Below are positions 1 to 8,335 of a DNA stretch of 64,000 nt, in pieces. The notes below the pieces were generated by a model, which was given only the letters and a program-made list of their open reading frames with translations, had not been told where the DNA came from and made no database searches. The position numbers and the translations under genes are program-made. Every line of letters starts with the position of its first letter. Within the stretch, counting starts at the first letter, position 1. This DNA is from WTGA01 sp965214055. Lineage in GTDB: Bacteria; Pseudomonadota; Gammaproteobacteria; Arenicellales; Poriferihabitantaceae. Location: contig OZ243931.1 in NCBI GenBank assembly GCA_965214055.1, positions 1,178,001-1,242,000 on the forward strand. The letters run 5' to 3'.

Positions 1-618
1 CGCCACCAGCCGACCAATCCGGGGAATCCCCTGGAAAGAATAACAGTCATAGGCCTTGCCCAGCATCGGCAGTACCGGCTTTGAGAATTCAAGGACCAGT
101 CCCCTGCCCCCCGGTTTCAGGACACGACACATGGAGGCCAGCGCTTTTTCCTTGCGTGTCACATTTCGTAACCCGAAACCGATTGAAACGCAATCGAACC
201 CGTTGTCATCAAATGGCAGATTTTCTGCATCGGCGAGGAGATATTCAATGTTGCCGGCGTACCCGGCATCCATCATTTTGGCCTTGCCCAGGGCGAGCAT
301 GTCCCCGTTGATGTCCGTCAGAACCACCCTGCCGGCCCGGCCAACGATCCCCGCGAAATGCCGGGACAGGTCCCCGCTGCCCGCCGCCACATCCAGCACC
401 GAGTCTCCGCTGCGCAGGCCGGACTGGGATACCGCAAAACGCTTCCAGAGCCGATGCACTCCCCCTGACATCAGATCATTCATGAGATCGTACCGCAATG
501 CCACCGAACTGAATACCTCGCCCACCAGTGCCGCCTTGTCGGCCTCCTCCACAACCCGGTTGCCGAAGTCTGTCCGGCTTGAACCTGGCTGGTTCGAATT
601 GTTTCTGGGTTCCGTCAT
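1..618 (-). CDS. ubiE: UbiE, C-methyltransferase of ubiquinone/menaquinone synthesis (3' end outside window)
   Basis: Class I SAM-dependent methyltransferase that methylates the quinone ring in ubiquinone (and menaquinone) biosynthesis. Translating the minus strand from the ATG at 618 gives about 206 residues before the window edge. I see the UbiE-type start (VFSSVALRYDLMNDLMS), the SAM-binding glycine motif (VLDVAAGSGDLS), the acidic strand-2 end (VLTDING) and the downstream motif with LPFDDNGFDCVSIGFGLRN. The family is about 250 residues, so some 45 C-terminal residues are missing only because the window begins here. It lies 10 bp downstream of a DUF971 gene on the same strand, a neighbour pair common in gammaproteobacteria. 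Confidence 0.93.
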   Translation of the reverse strand, partial: MTEPRNNSNQPGSSRTDFGNRVVEEADKAALVGEVFSSVALRYDLMNDLMSGGVHRLWKRFAVSQSGLRSGDSVLDVAAGSGDLSRHFAGIVGRAGRVVLTDINGDMLALGKAKMMDAGYAGNIEYLLADAENLPFDDNGFDCVSIGFGLRNVTRKEKALASMCRVLKPGGRGLVLEFSKPVLPMLGKAYDCYSFQGIPRIGRLVA

Positions 619-628
619 GATGCCTGGA

Positions 629-991
629 TCATGCATCCAGTTTTCGGGGTTTTCCGGCTTCATTCAGGCGATTCAGATATCGCTGCCAGTTTTCATCCTG
701 GGATTTGCCAAGCCTGTACAGCGTGTCCCAGGAAAAGATGCCGGTGTCGTGCCCATCATCAAACACCGGTTTGATCGCGTAGTTCCCCACCGGTTCGATA
801 TTATCGATGTTGACGTCTTCCTTGCCGACCTGTAACACGTCCTGGCCTGGACCATGTCCCTGCACTTCAGCCGAAGGGGAATGTACCCGCAGGTACTCGC
901 AACTCATTTCAAAGGTTTCATCCCCAAACGAAACCGTCAGCATCCGGGTACGGCGGTTCAGGTTGATTTCCGTAGGTGTGTGCTCGCTCAT
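629..991 (-). CDS. DUF971 family protein (gamma-butyrobetaine hydroxylase-like N-terminal domain)
   Basis: A 120-residue protein consisting only of the DUF971 fold, the domain also found at the N-terminus of gamma-butyrobetaine hydroxylases. Stand-alone versions are widespread in proteobacteria; their role is unclear, though a metal or Fe-S related role has been suggested. Visible family features are the early strand (EINLNRRTRMLTVSFGDE), the EYLRVHSPSAEV segment, and the C-terminal stretch with DDGHDTGIFSW and YLNRL. The ATG at 991 is preferred over a TTG two codons upstream because the protein then begins MSEHTPTEI. It is transcribed towards ubiE with a 10 bp gap, so the two are probably cotranscribed. 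Confidence 0.85.
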   Translation of the reverse strand: MSEHTPTEINLNRRTRMLTVSFGDETFEMSCEYLRVHSPSAEVQGHGPGQDVLQVGKEDVNIDNIEPVGNYAIKPVFDDGHDTGIFSWDTLYRLGKSQDENWQRYLNRLNEAGKPRKLDA

Positions 992-1212
992 GAACAAATC
1001 CGGTCGATGGTAAAGCGGCTATTGTACCTGAATGGAGCGAACCCGGTATGCGGTTGCTCCGCTGGCCATGGTGAACAACCGGTCCGTCCCTGCACCCGCC
1101 CGCAAAAAGATGCTCTTCCACGCTCCCGCTCCAGGGGCCTGAAATTCCGGGTCACCCGGAGAACCATTCCGTGGGAATCAGGGTATTCGAGGGACCGACC
1201 CCGAGGGAACCA

Positions 1213-2226
1213 TCATTCCTCACCCAGCCACTGCGCGATCTCCTGGGCATAGTAGGTCAGCACTCCATCGCAGCCGGCCCGCTTGAATCCCGCCATGGCT
1301 TCCAGGACCACGGGCTTTTCTTCGAGCCATCCCTGCCTCCCGGCGGCTTTGAACATCGCATATTCGCCACTGACCTGGTAGGCAAAGGTGGGCATGCCAA
1401 ACGCCTGCTTGACCCGCCATATGACATCCAGGTACGGCATGCCGGGCTTGATCATGACCATGTCGGCGCCTTCGGCAATGTCCATCGCAACCTCACGCAA
1501 CGCCTCATCTGTATTGGCCGGGTCCATCTGGTAACTGTACTTGTTGCCACCTCCAAGATTGCCTGCAGAACCCACGGCGTCACGAAAAGGCCCATAATAG
1601 CTGGACGCATATTTTGCAGCATAGGAAAGAATCCGGGTATTGATGAAGCCGTTTTCCTCCAGCGCTGACCGCATGGCCCCAACACGTCCATCCATCATAT
1701 CGGACGGTGCCACCACATCGGCGCCCGCCTTTGCATGGGACAGCGATTGTTTGACCAGAGCCTCCACGGTCCGGTCATTGACCACATACCCGGACTCATC
1801 CACCAGCCCGTCCTGCCCATGACTGGTATAGGGGTCCAAAGCGACATCCGTAATCACGCCAATTTCAGGGACGGCGTCCTTGATCGCGGATATCGTGCGT
1901 TGCACCAGTCCATCCGGATTCCAGGCCTCCTGCGCATTTTCACTTTTGGCCCTGGCCGGGGTGACCGGAAACAGCACCACGGCCGGGATGCCCAGGTCCC
2001 GAAGGATCCGGCACTTCTCCACCACCTGGCCCGGGGACAATCTGAACACTCCCGGCAAGGAGGGCACGGCTTCTTTCCCGGTGCTTCCCTCTTTCACAAA
2101 AAGAGGTTGAATCAGGTCGTTTACAGACAGGGCCGACTCCTGCATCAATCGCCGGCTGAAAGGATCGGCCCGCATCCGCCTGGGGCGGGAAAACGGGTAG
2201 TTTCCCTGTTGCGGGTGATCCACCAT
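1213..2226 (-). CDS. hemB: HemB, delta-aminolevulinic acid dehydratase (porphobilinogen synthase)
   Basis: Condenses two 5-aminolevulinate molecules to porphobilinogen in heme synthesis; cytosolic homo-oligomer. The 337 residues match the family length. Both active-site lysines can be seen, in YAAKYASSYYGPF and in the Schiff-base motif MVMIKPGMPYLD. The metal-switch loop reads DVALDPYTSHGQDG, the aspartate-rich (Mg-dependent) type, not the cysteine-rich zinc type of E. coli. The ATG at 2226 gives the usual N-terminus ending in RPRRMRADPFSRRL. About 220 bp separate it from the DUF971 gene, and adk lies 46 bp upstream on the same strand. Confidence 0.96.
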   Translation of the reverse strand: MVDHPQQGNYPFSRPRRMRADPFSRRLMQESALSVNDLIQPLFVKEGSTGKEAVPSLPGVFRLSPGQVVEKCRILRDLGIPAVVLFPVTPARAKSENAQEAWNPDGLVQRTISAIKDAVPEIGVITDVALDPYTSHGQDGLVDESGYVVNDRTVEALVKQSLSHAKAGADVVAPSDMMDGRVGAMRSALEENGFINTRILSYAAKYASSYYGPFRDAVGSAGNLGGGNKYSYQMDPANTDEALREVAMDIAEGADMVMIKPGMPYLDVIWRVKQAFGMPTFAYQVSGEYAMFKAAGRQGWLEEKPVVLEAMAGFKRAGCDGVLTYYAQEIAQWLGEE

Positions 2227-2272
2227 CGGAGGGTCCGTGTGCTAGGGAGGTTTCATGGCCGCCGATTCCCTT

Positions 2273-3301
2273 TTACGGCTTTGCAGAAGGTTTGCCTGCG
2301 GCGTTCTTTTTCGTGGTTTTTTTGGCCGTTGTTTTCCTGCTTGCGATTTTTTTGCTTGCCCGGGCTTTTTTCGCAACGGGGGCGCGTTTTGATACCTTCC
2401 TGGCAGTGGTTTTCCGGGCAGTCGCTTTTTTGGCCGTTGTTTTTTTGGCGGTGGTTTTTTTCTTCTTTGTTCTCTTTTTGCGCCTGACCTTTCCGGCGAC
2501 CTTCCCTGAAACGATGATCTTTTTCTTCCTCTTCGTTTTCTTTGACCGGGTTTCGGTGACGACCTTGTTGATCTGCCCCCCCGCGATAATGGTCGATTCT
2601 TCCTCTTCATCGCTGTCCGGATCGATTTCCAGCGTCTTGATTTCCAGGGGCCGGATTTCCAGGTCGACCAGGTCCACGAGCTTCTGGTGAATCTCGTCCA
2701 TGTCACCCATGCCGGACAGCGTCCGCAATTTGTGCTGGGCACGATAATAGGTGATCAGGGGGGCGGTTTCGTCATGGTAGACCTGGATACGGACTTTCAC
2801 CGTCTCCTCCGTATCGTCCACTCTCGATACCAGCGCGCCGCCGCACCGATCACAGACATCGGGATCGCTGGGCGGAGAAAAATAACGGTTGTAGATCTCG
2901 CCGCAATCTTCGCAAAGCAGCCGGCCAACAATGCGCTTGACCAGGGCACCATCGTCCACCTCGATATTGATGGCGATCTGCAGGGTTTTCCCAAGCATGC
3001 CCAGCAGGGTATCCAGCGCCTGGGCCTGTGGGATACTCCTTGGATAGCCATCCACAATAAACCCTCTTTTGGTATCCCGCATCCGCAATCTTTCTTCCAG
3101 AAGACCCAGCACCACCTCGTCGTCCACCAATCTCCCCCCGGCCATGGCCTGCCTCACTTTCTCGCCAAGGTCCTGATCGGTTTTTAACGCATCCCTCAGC
3201 AGGTCCCCCGTAGAGATTTGGGGCACCCGATAACGTTCGGCCAGCATTTTTGCCTGGGTGCCTTTACCTGACCCGGGTCCACCCAGTATCGCTACTCGCA
3301 T
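2273..3301 (-). CDS. adk: Adenylate kinase with a long lysine/alanine-rich histone-H1-like C-terminal tail
   Basis: Catalyses ATP + AMP to 2 ADP. Residues 1-215 are a complete long-form adenylate kinase: P-loop GGPGSGKGT at 7-15, NMP-binding segment from STGDLLR, the DGYPR motif at 84-88, and a zinc-type LID with four cysteines (C130, C133, C150, C153). An acidic linker (about 228-236) follows. Residues 253-342 are almost pure Lys/Ala/Thr/Arg, with repeated KKTTAKK- and ARKTTARK-like units resembling histone H1 and AlgP-type tails. The usual length is about 215 residues, so some 125 are extra. No stop or frameshift separates enzyme and tail, and the next gene begins only after the tail. The tail may bind nucleic acid or polyphosphate; that is inference. 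Confidence 0.93.
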   Translation of the reverse strand: MRVAILGGPGSGKGTQAKMLAERYRVPQISTGDLLRDALKTDQDLGEKVRQAMAGGRLVDDEVVLGLLEERLRMRDTKRGFIVDGYPRSIPQAQALDTLLGMLGKTLQIAINIEVDDGALVKRIVGRLLCEDCGEIYNRYFSPPSDPDVCDRCGGALVSRVDDTEETVKVRIQVYHDETAPLITYYRAQHKLRTLSGMGDMDEIHQKLVDLVDLEIRPLEIKTLEIDPDSDEEEESTIIAGGQINKVVTETRSKKTKRKKKIIVSGKVAGKVRRKKRTKKKKTTAKKTTAKKATARKTTARKVSKRAPVAKKARASKKIASRKTTAKKTTKKNAAGKPSAKP

Positions 3302-3421
3302 GATTGGTTTCTCAGATTTATGTGCGGGAAATCAGTAGGACAGACTACTCATTGTTGACACTCAGGTCAACCTCCATAATTCAAGCTTGGAAAGCTCGGG
3401 GTTCTGTGGAAAGCCGGCATA

Positions 3422-4237
3422 TCAGTGGTTTTGGGTCTTTGTTCCCAGAAACCGGGTCCAGTCCACGGTCGGATCTCCCCCTGCCAGAAACCAGGGGTTC
3501 AATATATTGTCCTTATTGTACACCAACGACTGGCCCTCAAGATCGGTCAGGGTGCCCCCCGCCACGTCCAGAACACAGTGCGCGGCCGCGGTATCCCATT
3601 CGGACGTGGCCCCCAGCCGCGGATAGATATCCGCTTTCCCCTCGGCCACCAGGCAGATTTTCAGGGAGCTCCCCATGCGGAGGATGCGCGCCGTGCCATT
3701 TTCCTCTTCAAGGTTCTTCCGATACTCATTGACCTCAGGGCCCGGATGGGAACGGCTCACGACCATGATGGGGGGTCTGCCTGAAGACTTCCTGACCCGT
3801 ATCTCCCGGGTGCCATCACTGCCATCGGTCACGAAAGCGCCGACACCCCGGGCGGCATAGTGGCTGGTGCCGGCCACGGGGGCATGCACCACACCCAGTA
3901 CGGGGGTCCCTTTTTCGATCAACGCAATATTCACCGTGAATTCACCGTTTCGCTTGACAAATTCCCGGGTACCATCCAGTGGATCCACCATCCAGAACGC
4001 ATCCCAGTTTTTTCGTTCTTTGTAGTCTGTAACCTTGGATTCCTCGGAAATGACCGGCGCCGGCAAAGAAACCTTTTCGAGTTCTTTGCAGATCAGCCTG
4101 TGCGCCCGTTTGTCCGCCACTGTAAGCGGCGAACCATCGTCTTTATAATCGACGTCAAATTCGTTTTCATATACTTGGAGAATTTGCCCGCCGGCCTGGA
4201 CAGCGATGTCGAGCACTTCTGCGAGAAGTTGTTCCAT
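3422..4237 (-). CDS. cysQ: CysQ, 3'(2'),5'-bisphosphate nucleotidase
   Basis: Member of the inositol-monophosphatase-like superfamily that hydrolyses PAP or PAPS, a by-product of sulfate assimilation. At 271 residues it has normal length. The Mg-binding motif VDPLDGTREFVKRNGEFTVN and the second motif SEWDTAAAHCVLDVAGG are intact, with an EESK glutamate site between residues 60 and 70. The ATG at 4237 begins MEQLLAEVLDIA, as expected for CysQ. It stands upstream of adk on the same strand (120 bp gap) and is divergent from zapE. Family assignment is firm; the exact substrate is by homology. Confidence 0.93.
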   Translation of the reverse strand: MEQLLAEVLDIAVQAGGQILQVYENEFDVDYKDDGSPLTVADKRAHRLICKELEKVSLPAPVISEESKVTDYKERKNWDAFWMVDPLDGTREFVKRNGEFTVNIALIEKGTPVLGVVHAPVAGTSHYAARGVGAFVTDGSDGTREIRVRKSSGRPPIMVVSRSHPGPEVNEYRKNLEEENGTARILRMGSSLKICLVAEGKADIYPRLGATSEWDTAAAHCVLDVAGGTLTDLEGQSLVYNKDNILNPWFLAGGDPTVDWTRFLGTKTQNH

Positions 4238-4319
4238 TGAATAAAATAAGTGAATGTGTTGAGAGCCGCTACGCTATATTTTAACCCCGTCAACTGCAAG
4301 AAACTTTTCAGCCATACCC

Positions 4320-5414
4320 ATGAATGATGCCGATTCTCCGCTGGGGATCTACCAGGCAGAAATCGCCCTGGGCACCCTGGTGCCGGACCGGGGACAATTC
4401 AGGGTCGTGCGTCGCCTTGATTCCCTGTACCGGCAACTGCGGTCGCCAACGGGGCGAGACCGATGGTATCACCGGTTTGTGAAGCGTGATAATCAGAACT
4501 GCAGGGGGTATTATCTCTGGGGTGGTGTTGGCACCGGAAAAACCATGATGATGGATCTCTTCTATCAGGCACTGCCCGACGGATCTGCAAAACGCATTCA
4601 TTTCCATAAATTCATGCAGGGTGTTCTGGAACGCAAGAACGAAATCAAGGACCAGCAGGACCCATTGGCCGTCATCGTCAAAGAATACGCATCGAATATT
4701 CAGGTACTGTGCCTGGACGAGTTTTCGGTAACGGATATTGCCGATGCCATGATCCTGTCCGGGCTGCTTCATCATCTGTTCAAGCGGAACATTGTGCTGG
4801 TCACCACCTCCAACACCCGGCCGGATGACCTGTACTGGGATGGGTTGCAACGGGCCCGTTTTTTACCGGCGATTGAACTGCTCAAAACACACACCCATGT
4901 ATTGAATGTGGACGGCGGAAAGGATTACCGGATGGAATACCTGCAGGACCGCGCCATTTTTCATACGCCACTCGGAACCGAGGCAGATATCGCATTGCGG
5001 GACTGTTTCAATGGACTGGCGGGGAAAAACAGGGGTGGGACCCGAACGGTCACCATCACAGGCCGTGACATCGAAATTGTCGCCCTGGGCCCGGGGGTCA
5101 TCTGGTTTGATTTTCACATTCTGTGCCAGACTCACCGCTCAAAACTGGACTACATCGAAATCGCAAAACAGTTCCATACGGTCCTGCTCTCCAACATCCC
5201 CTCCCTGGGCGATGATCAAAACGATGCCGCCCGGCGGTTTATCGAACTCATCGATGAGTTCTATGACCGCAACGTCAACCTGGTGGCCTCTTCAGCTCAA
5301 CCCCCGGACCGGATTTACACCGGAAATCGGCTCGCCGGGCCATTCAAAAGAACCGCAAGCCGGTTGAATGAAATGAGTGCCCATGCGTACCTGTCCAAAC
5401 CGCATCTGAGTTAA
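4320..5414 (+). CDS. zapE: ZapE, AFG1-like cell-division ATPase
   Basis: P-loop ATPase associated with the division ring in proteobacteria and homologous to mitochondrial AFG1/LACE1. The 364-residue protein shows Walker A GGVGTGKT (68-75), Walker B VLCLDEFSVTDIADAM, sensor-like TTSNTRPDDLYWDG and the family motif FLPAIELLKTHTHVLNVDGGKDYR. It ends near RTASRLNEMSAHAYL, a typical ZapE C-terminus. The ATG at 4320 directly follows the cysQ/zapE divergent spacer. It is convergent with metA, with 95 bp between the 3' ends. Confidence 0.94.
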   Translation: MNDADSPLGIYQAEIALGTLVPDRGQFRVVRRLDSLYRQLRSPTGRDRWYHRFVKRDNQNCRGYYLWGGVGTGKTMMMDLFYQALPDGSAKRIHFHKFMQGVLERKNEIKDQQDPLAVIVKEYASNIQVLCLDEFSVTDIADAMILSGLLHHLFKRNIVLVTTSNTRPDDLYWDGLQRARFLPAIELLKTHTHVLNVDGGKDYRMEYLQDRAIFHTPLGTEADIALRDCFNGLAGKNRGGTRTVTITGRDIEIVALGPGVIWFDFHILCQTHRSKLDYIEIAKQFHTVLLSNIPSLGDDQNDAARRFIELIDEFYDRNVNLVASSAQPPDRIYTGNRLAGPFKRTASRLNEMSAHAYLSKPHLS

Positions 5415-5474
5415 TGCCCGTCCGAAAGGGGTAGCCGTGGGTCGGCAGCACTTCCCGCATCTGGGGAGTCGCGC

Positions 5475-5498
5475 ATGACCCCATGACATCTGGGTCAT
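5475..5498. terminator. Possible bidirectional stem-loop between zapE and metA
   Basis: A 7-bp perfect inverted repeat (ATGACCC / GGGTCAT) with a 10-nt loop lies between two convergent genes, 61 bp after zapE and 12 bp before the metA stop. On the plus strand only a short T run follows (TTT then CAA), so it is a weak candidate for an intrinsic terminator; position is the main support. Confidence 0.3.
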
Positions 5499-5509
5499 TT
5501 CAACCGCTT

Positions 5510-6595
5510 TTATTTGCAACGCGCTGGCTGTCCCGACAGACCCAGGGGATCATCCGGGTCAACGCCGTCCATAAACACTTTTCTCCGGTCCCGGTGCGCC
5601 GTCTGGTAGACCAGCCCGAGCCAGTTGTTGACAATGGCCTTGCCGGTATCGGACCACGTATTGTCGACCCGTTTTTCCAGCTCGGATTCCGGAAAATCCT
5701 GCAACTGCACCGCTTTGTCCGGATGCCCCTGCAATCTCTTTTCGAACGTCTGGATGATTTCCCGGGCCTCATCGAAAAAATAATTTTCCGGGGTCGGCGG
5801 CAAATCTCTTGCCCCGCTCAAATAACGGGAGACTTCCCGTTTGTATTCTTTCAGCAGGCTGATTGCATCGTATTCGGGATGCCCCTGAAAAAAAACAAAT
5901 CGCAACCCATCCGGGCTGACCGCCAGATGGAAATCAGACTGTTTGCTTTCTGCCAGGACGAGGAGGCCCGCTTCCCGGCACTGCACCGCGTTCACTTCGT
6001 AAACATGGGAATGCGGCGCATCGAATCGTGTGTCGATATTGACCGTCAGCGGGTGGGGTTGCTGAGTCACCCGGTTCGAATAGACCCCCCACCTCTTCCG
6101 GGGCAACGGGTATCGGTAAATTCCCCACAACTGCTGCACAATCGCGTGGGTCGCCAAACAGGAGCACATGACCGAGCACACATTGTCTTTGGCCCACTCC
6201 ACGACTTCCACCAGGGGGTCCCAGAACGGTTCCTCGGTGATTTCGCTTTTGGCCGGGTTCGCACCGGACAATATCAGCGCATCCAGCCCCTGCTCCCGGA
6301 GTTCCTCAAAACTGCTGTAATACCGGTCGATATGCTCCCGGGTACTGGCACTGCGGGGGATTTGCGGAAAAGTGAACGGATGAACATGAAACTGGGCGAT
6401 TCGATTGCAGGACCCCACCAGTCGCAAAAACTGCCTTTCTGTGGCCTGGACCGCTGCATCCGGCATCATGTTGAGCAGGCCGATATGTAGCTCCCGGATA
6501 TCCTGGTTTTGCGCGCGTTCGGGAGACAGGACTTCCTGTCCCTCCTTGCGCAGCCTTTCAAAGTTAGGCAGACCGGTATTGGCAACCAGAGGCAT
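5510..6595 (-). CDS. metA: MetA-family homoserine O-acyltransferase (succinyl or acetyl donor not determined)
   Basis: First committed step of methionine synthesis: acylation of homoserine, cytosolic. The 361-residue protein belongs to the glutamine-amidotransferase-like MetA family, not the alpha/beta-hydrolase MetX family. Visible landmarks are LHIGLLNMMPDAAVQATERQF near the N-terminus, the SGAN segment, the nucleophile elbow VMCSCLATHA, and the catalytic His/Glu motif FFQGHPEYD. It is longer than E. coli MetA (309) because of a C-terminal extension after the RKVF segment. MetA-fold enzymes may use succinyl-CoA or acetyl-CoA; I did not resolve the donor-determining residue. Confidence 0.9.
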   Translation of the reverse strand: MPLVANTGLPNFERLRKEGQEVLSPERAQNQDIRELHIGLLNMMPDAAVQATERQFLRLVGSCNRIAQFHVHPFTFPQIPRSASTREHIDRYYSSFEELREQGLDALILSGANPAKSEITEEPFWDPLVEVVEWAKDNVCSVMCSCLATHAIVQQLWGIYRYPLPRKRWGVYSNRVTQQPHPLTVNIDTRFDAPHSHVYEVNAVQCREAGLLVLAESKQSDFHLAVSPDGLRFVFFQGHPEYDAISLLKEYKREVSRYLSGARDLPPTPENYFFDEAREIIQTFEKRLQGHPDKAVQLQDFPESELEKRVDNTWSDTGKAIVNNWLGLVYQTAHRDRRKVFMDGVDPDDPLGLSGQPARCK

Positions 6596-6666
6596 GGTTC
6601 AACCGGGCTCCTGCCAGGAAAGAGCGATATGATAAAATGAATGGATCATCTGTTTTTCCTCCTCCC

Positions 6667-7503
6667 TCAACCCATGCTCTCGCAAATCAGGTCGATAATA
6701 TCTTTTTCGTCACGCATGTCAAAGATTCTGTCGGCTTCAATGACATACCCATATTTCTCCGCCAGCAATTCGTAATGGGGCTTGCGATACATGATCAATT
6801 TCGGAAATATCCACTGGGCGAACTCGTCCGGCACAATTTCATCGGTAGACCGCAGGGCATTTTCCTCAAGATAGGCTGAAAGCTGGCTGTCCAGGAATCG
6901 TTCCCCGTAAAACAACGGTTTCGGCTTGTGCCGGGCCCGTTGGATCAGGGTGTGTTCCATGTCGTCGCTGGCATGCAGATACAGTACTATGGTTTTTCGG
7001 GACAATTCCGACCAGCATTCTTCGTCGGACAGGGTGCAGATGCTGCCCCCGGCATCGTTGACAAAGTGGGAATAGCCATAAATATTCCTGGCTTTTTCCA
7101 TGAACACCGGCACATCCGCCATTGCACGAACTTCTGCAGCCCGGAACAGTCCCTGGCGCCGCTTGAACTCCTCCACAGACAATCCATCCAGCTCCGGGTT
7201 TCCAATCTTGCCGAGAAAACAGGCCAGGGGGTGCAAATGATCAATGGTGATATTGTTGCGAATATAGATGGAATCCGTTAGCAGCAACTGACGTAAATAG
7301 CGGTTTTCCATTGCCTTCTTCTTGACATCGTCCAGGATCGGTTCATCCAGATATTTGGTGCCGATGCGGTAATCCCCTGAAAAATGAAACCAGGAACTGC
7401 GGGGTAGCTTAGCGGATATGGTCGTCTTGCCAACCCCCGACATTCCCAGCAGGGTAATCGCCTTGTTGGGACACTGTCTGAATTCTTTGGCCGTCTTCTT
7501 CAT
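6667..7503 (-). CDS. Conserved P-loop ATPase/kinase-like protein of unknown function
   Basis: A 278-residue soluble protein with a clear Walker A motif near the N-terminus (TLLGMSGVGKTTISAKL), then WFHFSGDYRIGTKYLDEPI. The first half resembles shikimate-kinase-like P-loop folds, but there is no shikimate-binding signature. The middle contains FMEKARNIYGYSHFVNDAGGSICTL, and the end has an ICESMG terminus. Conserved aromatic and charged motifs suggest a specific small-molecule or protein substrate, which I cannot name. It sits between metA (71 bp gap) and uppP (34 bp gap), all on the minus strand. The coding call is secure; function is unknown. Confidence 0.82.
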   Translation of the reverse strand: MKKTAKEFRQCPNKAITLLGMSGVGKTTISAKLPRSSWFHFSGDYRIGTKYLDEPILDDVKKKAMENRYLRQLLLTDSIYIRNNITIDHLHPLACFLGKIGNPELDGLSVEEFKRRQGLFRAAEVRAMADVPVFMEKARNIYGYSHFVNDAGGSICTLSDEECWSELSRKTIVLYLHASDDMEHTLIQRARHKPKPLFYGERFLDSQLSAYLEENALRSTDEIVPDEFAQWIFPKLIMYRKPHYELLAEKYGYVIEADRIFDMRDEKDIIDLICESMG

Positions 7504-7537
7504 GCGAACCGATGGATTGATAACACGAGAGGGGATT

Positions 7538-8335
7538 CTACAGGAAGACCACCAGTAAAATCACACCAAGTGCCACCCGGTACAGGGCAAACGGGGCCAG
7601 GCCAAACTTTTCCAGGTAGCGCATGAAATAATGGATGCACACCAGGGCCACCAGGGCCGCGATACCGGTTGCGAATGCGAGGATTGGCCAGTTGACCGGG
7701 CCGGGCTCGGCCACCAGGCCCCGTGCCTGCCAAATACCGGCCATGGCGATCACCGGGATGGCCAGCAGAAAAGAAAACCGGGCCGATGCCCGTCGGTCCA
7801 GGCCCATCATCAACCCGGCGGAAATCGTGACCCCGGAGCGGGAGGTCCCGGGAATCAGGGCCAGTATCTGTGCACCGCTGATAAACAGCACATCCTTCCA
7901 GTTGATGGATTCGACCTGTCTTTTTTTCGTTCCGTACCGATCAGCCAGACCCAGCAAAATCCCGAAGAAGATGGTGGCAACCGCGATGGATACCGGATTT
8001 CTCAACCTTGTCTCGACAAAGTCCTCCAACACAAACCCGGCCAGTCCAATCCACACCGAGGCAAAAACGATGCACCAGGCAAGATGGCTGTATACGGTGG
8101 TTGGACCACCGGTCAGCGACCGGAACCAGTGGCTCAGAATCAAGCCGATATCCCTGCGAAAATAGACCACCGCCGCAACCAGAGTCCCCACATGAACGGC
8201 CACATCGAATGCCAGTCCCTGGTCCGTCCAGCCGAACAGGGACGGGGCCAGCGCAAGATGCCCGGAACTGGAAATCGGGAGAAACTCCGTTACACCCTGG
8301 ACCAAGGCAAGCCAGAAGGCATGTGACCACTCCAT
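7538..8335 (-). CDS. uppP: UppP (BacA), undecaprenyl-diphosphatase
   Basis: Integral membrane phosphatase that recycles undecaprenyl diphosphate to the monophosphate carrier for peptidoglycan and other envelope polymers; overexpression gives bacitracin resistance. The 265 residues carry the two signature motifs, QGVTEFLPISSSGHL near the N-terminus and PGTSRSGVTISAGL near residue 170, with several hydrophobic helices between and after. Its ATG overlaps the stop of the upstream methyltransferase gene by one base (TAATG), so translation is probably coupled. Confidence 0.95.
   Translation of the reverse strand: MEWSHAFWLALVQGVTEFLPISSSGHLALAPSLFGWTDQGLAFDVAVHVGTLVAAVVYFRRDIGLILSHWFRSLTGGPTTVYSHLAWCIVFASVWIGLAGFVLEDFVETRLRNPVSIAVATIFFGILLGLADRYGTKKRQVESINWKDVLFISGAQILALIPGTSRSGVTISAGLMMGLDRRASARFSFLLAIPVIAMAGIWQARGLVAEPGPVNWPILAFATGIAALVALVCIHYFMRYLEKFGLAPFALYRVALGVILLVVFL

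Noticed and set aside
2290..2540. Repeated short DNA words considered as a repeat array
   Set aside because: They are the codons of the Lys/Ala/Thr tail of adenylate kinase, in frame throughout, not an independent repeat element.
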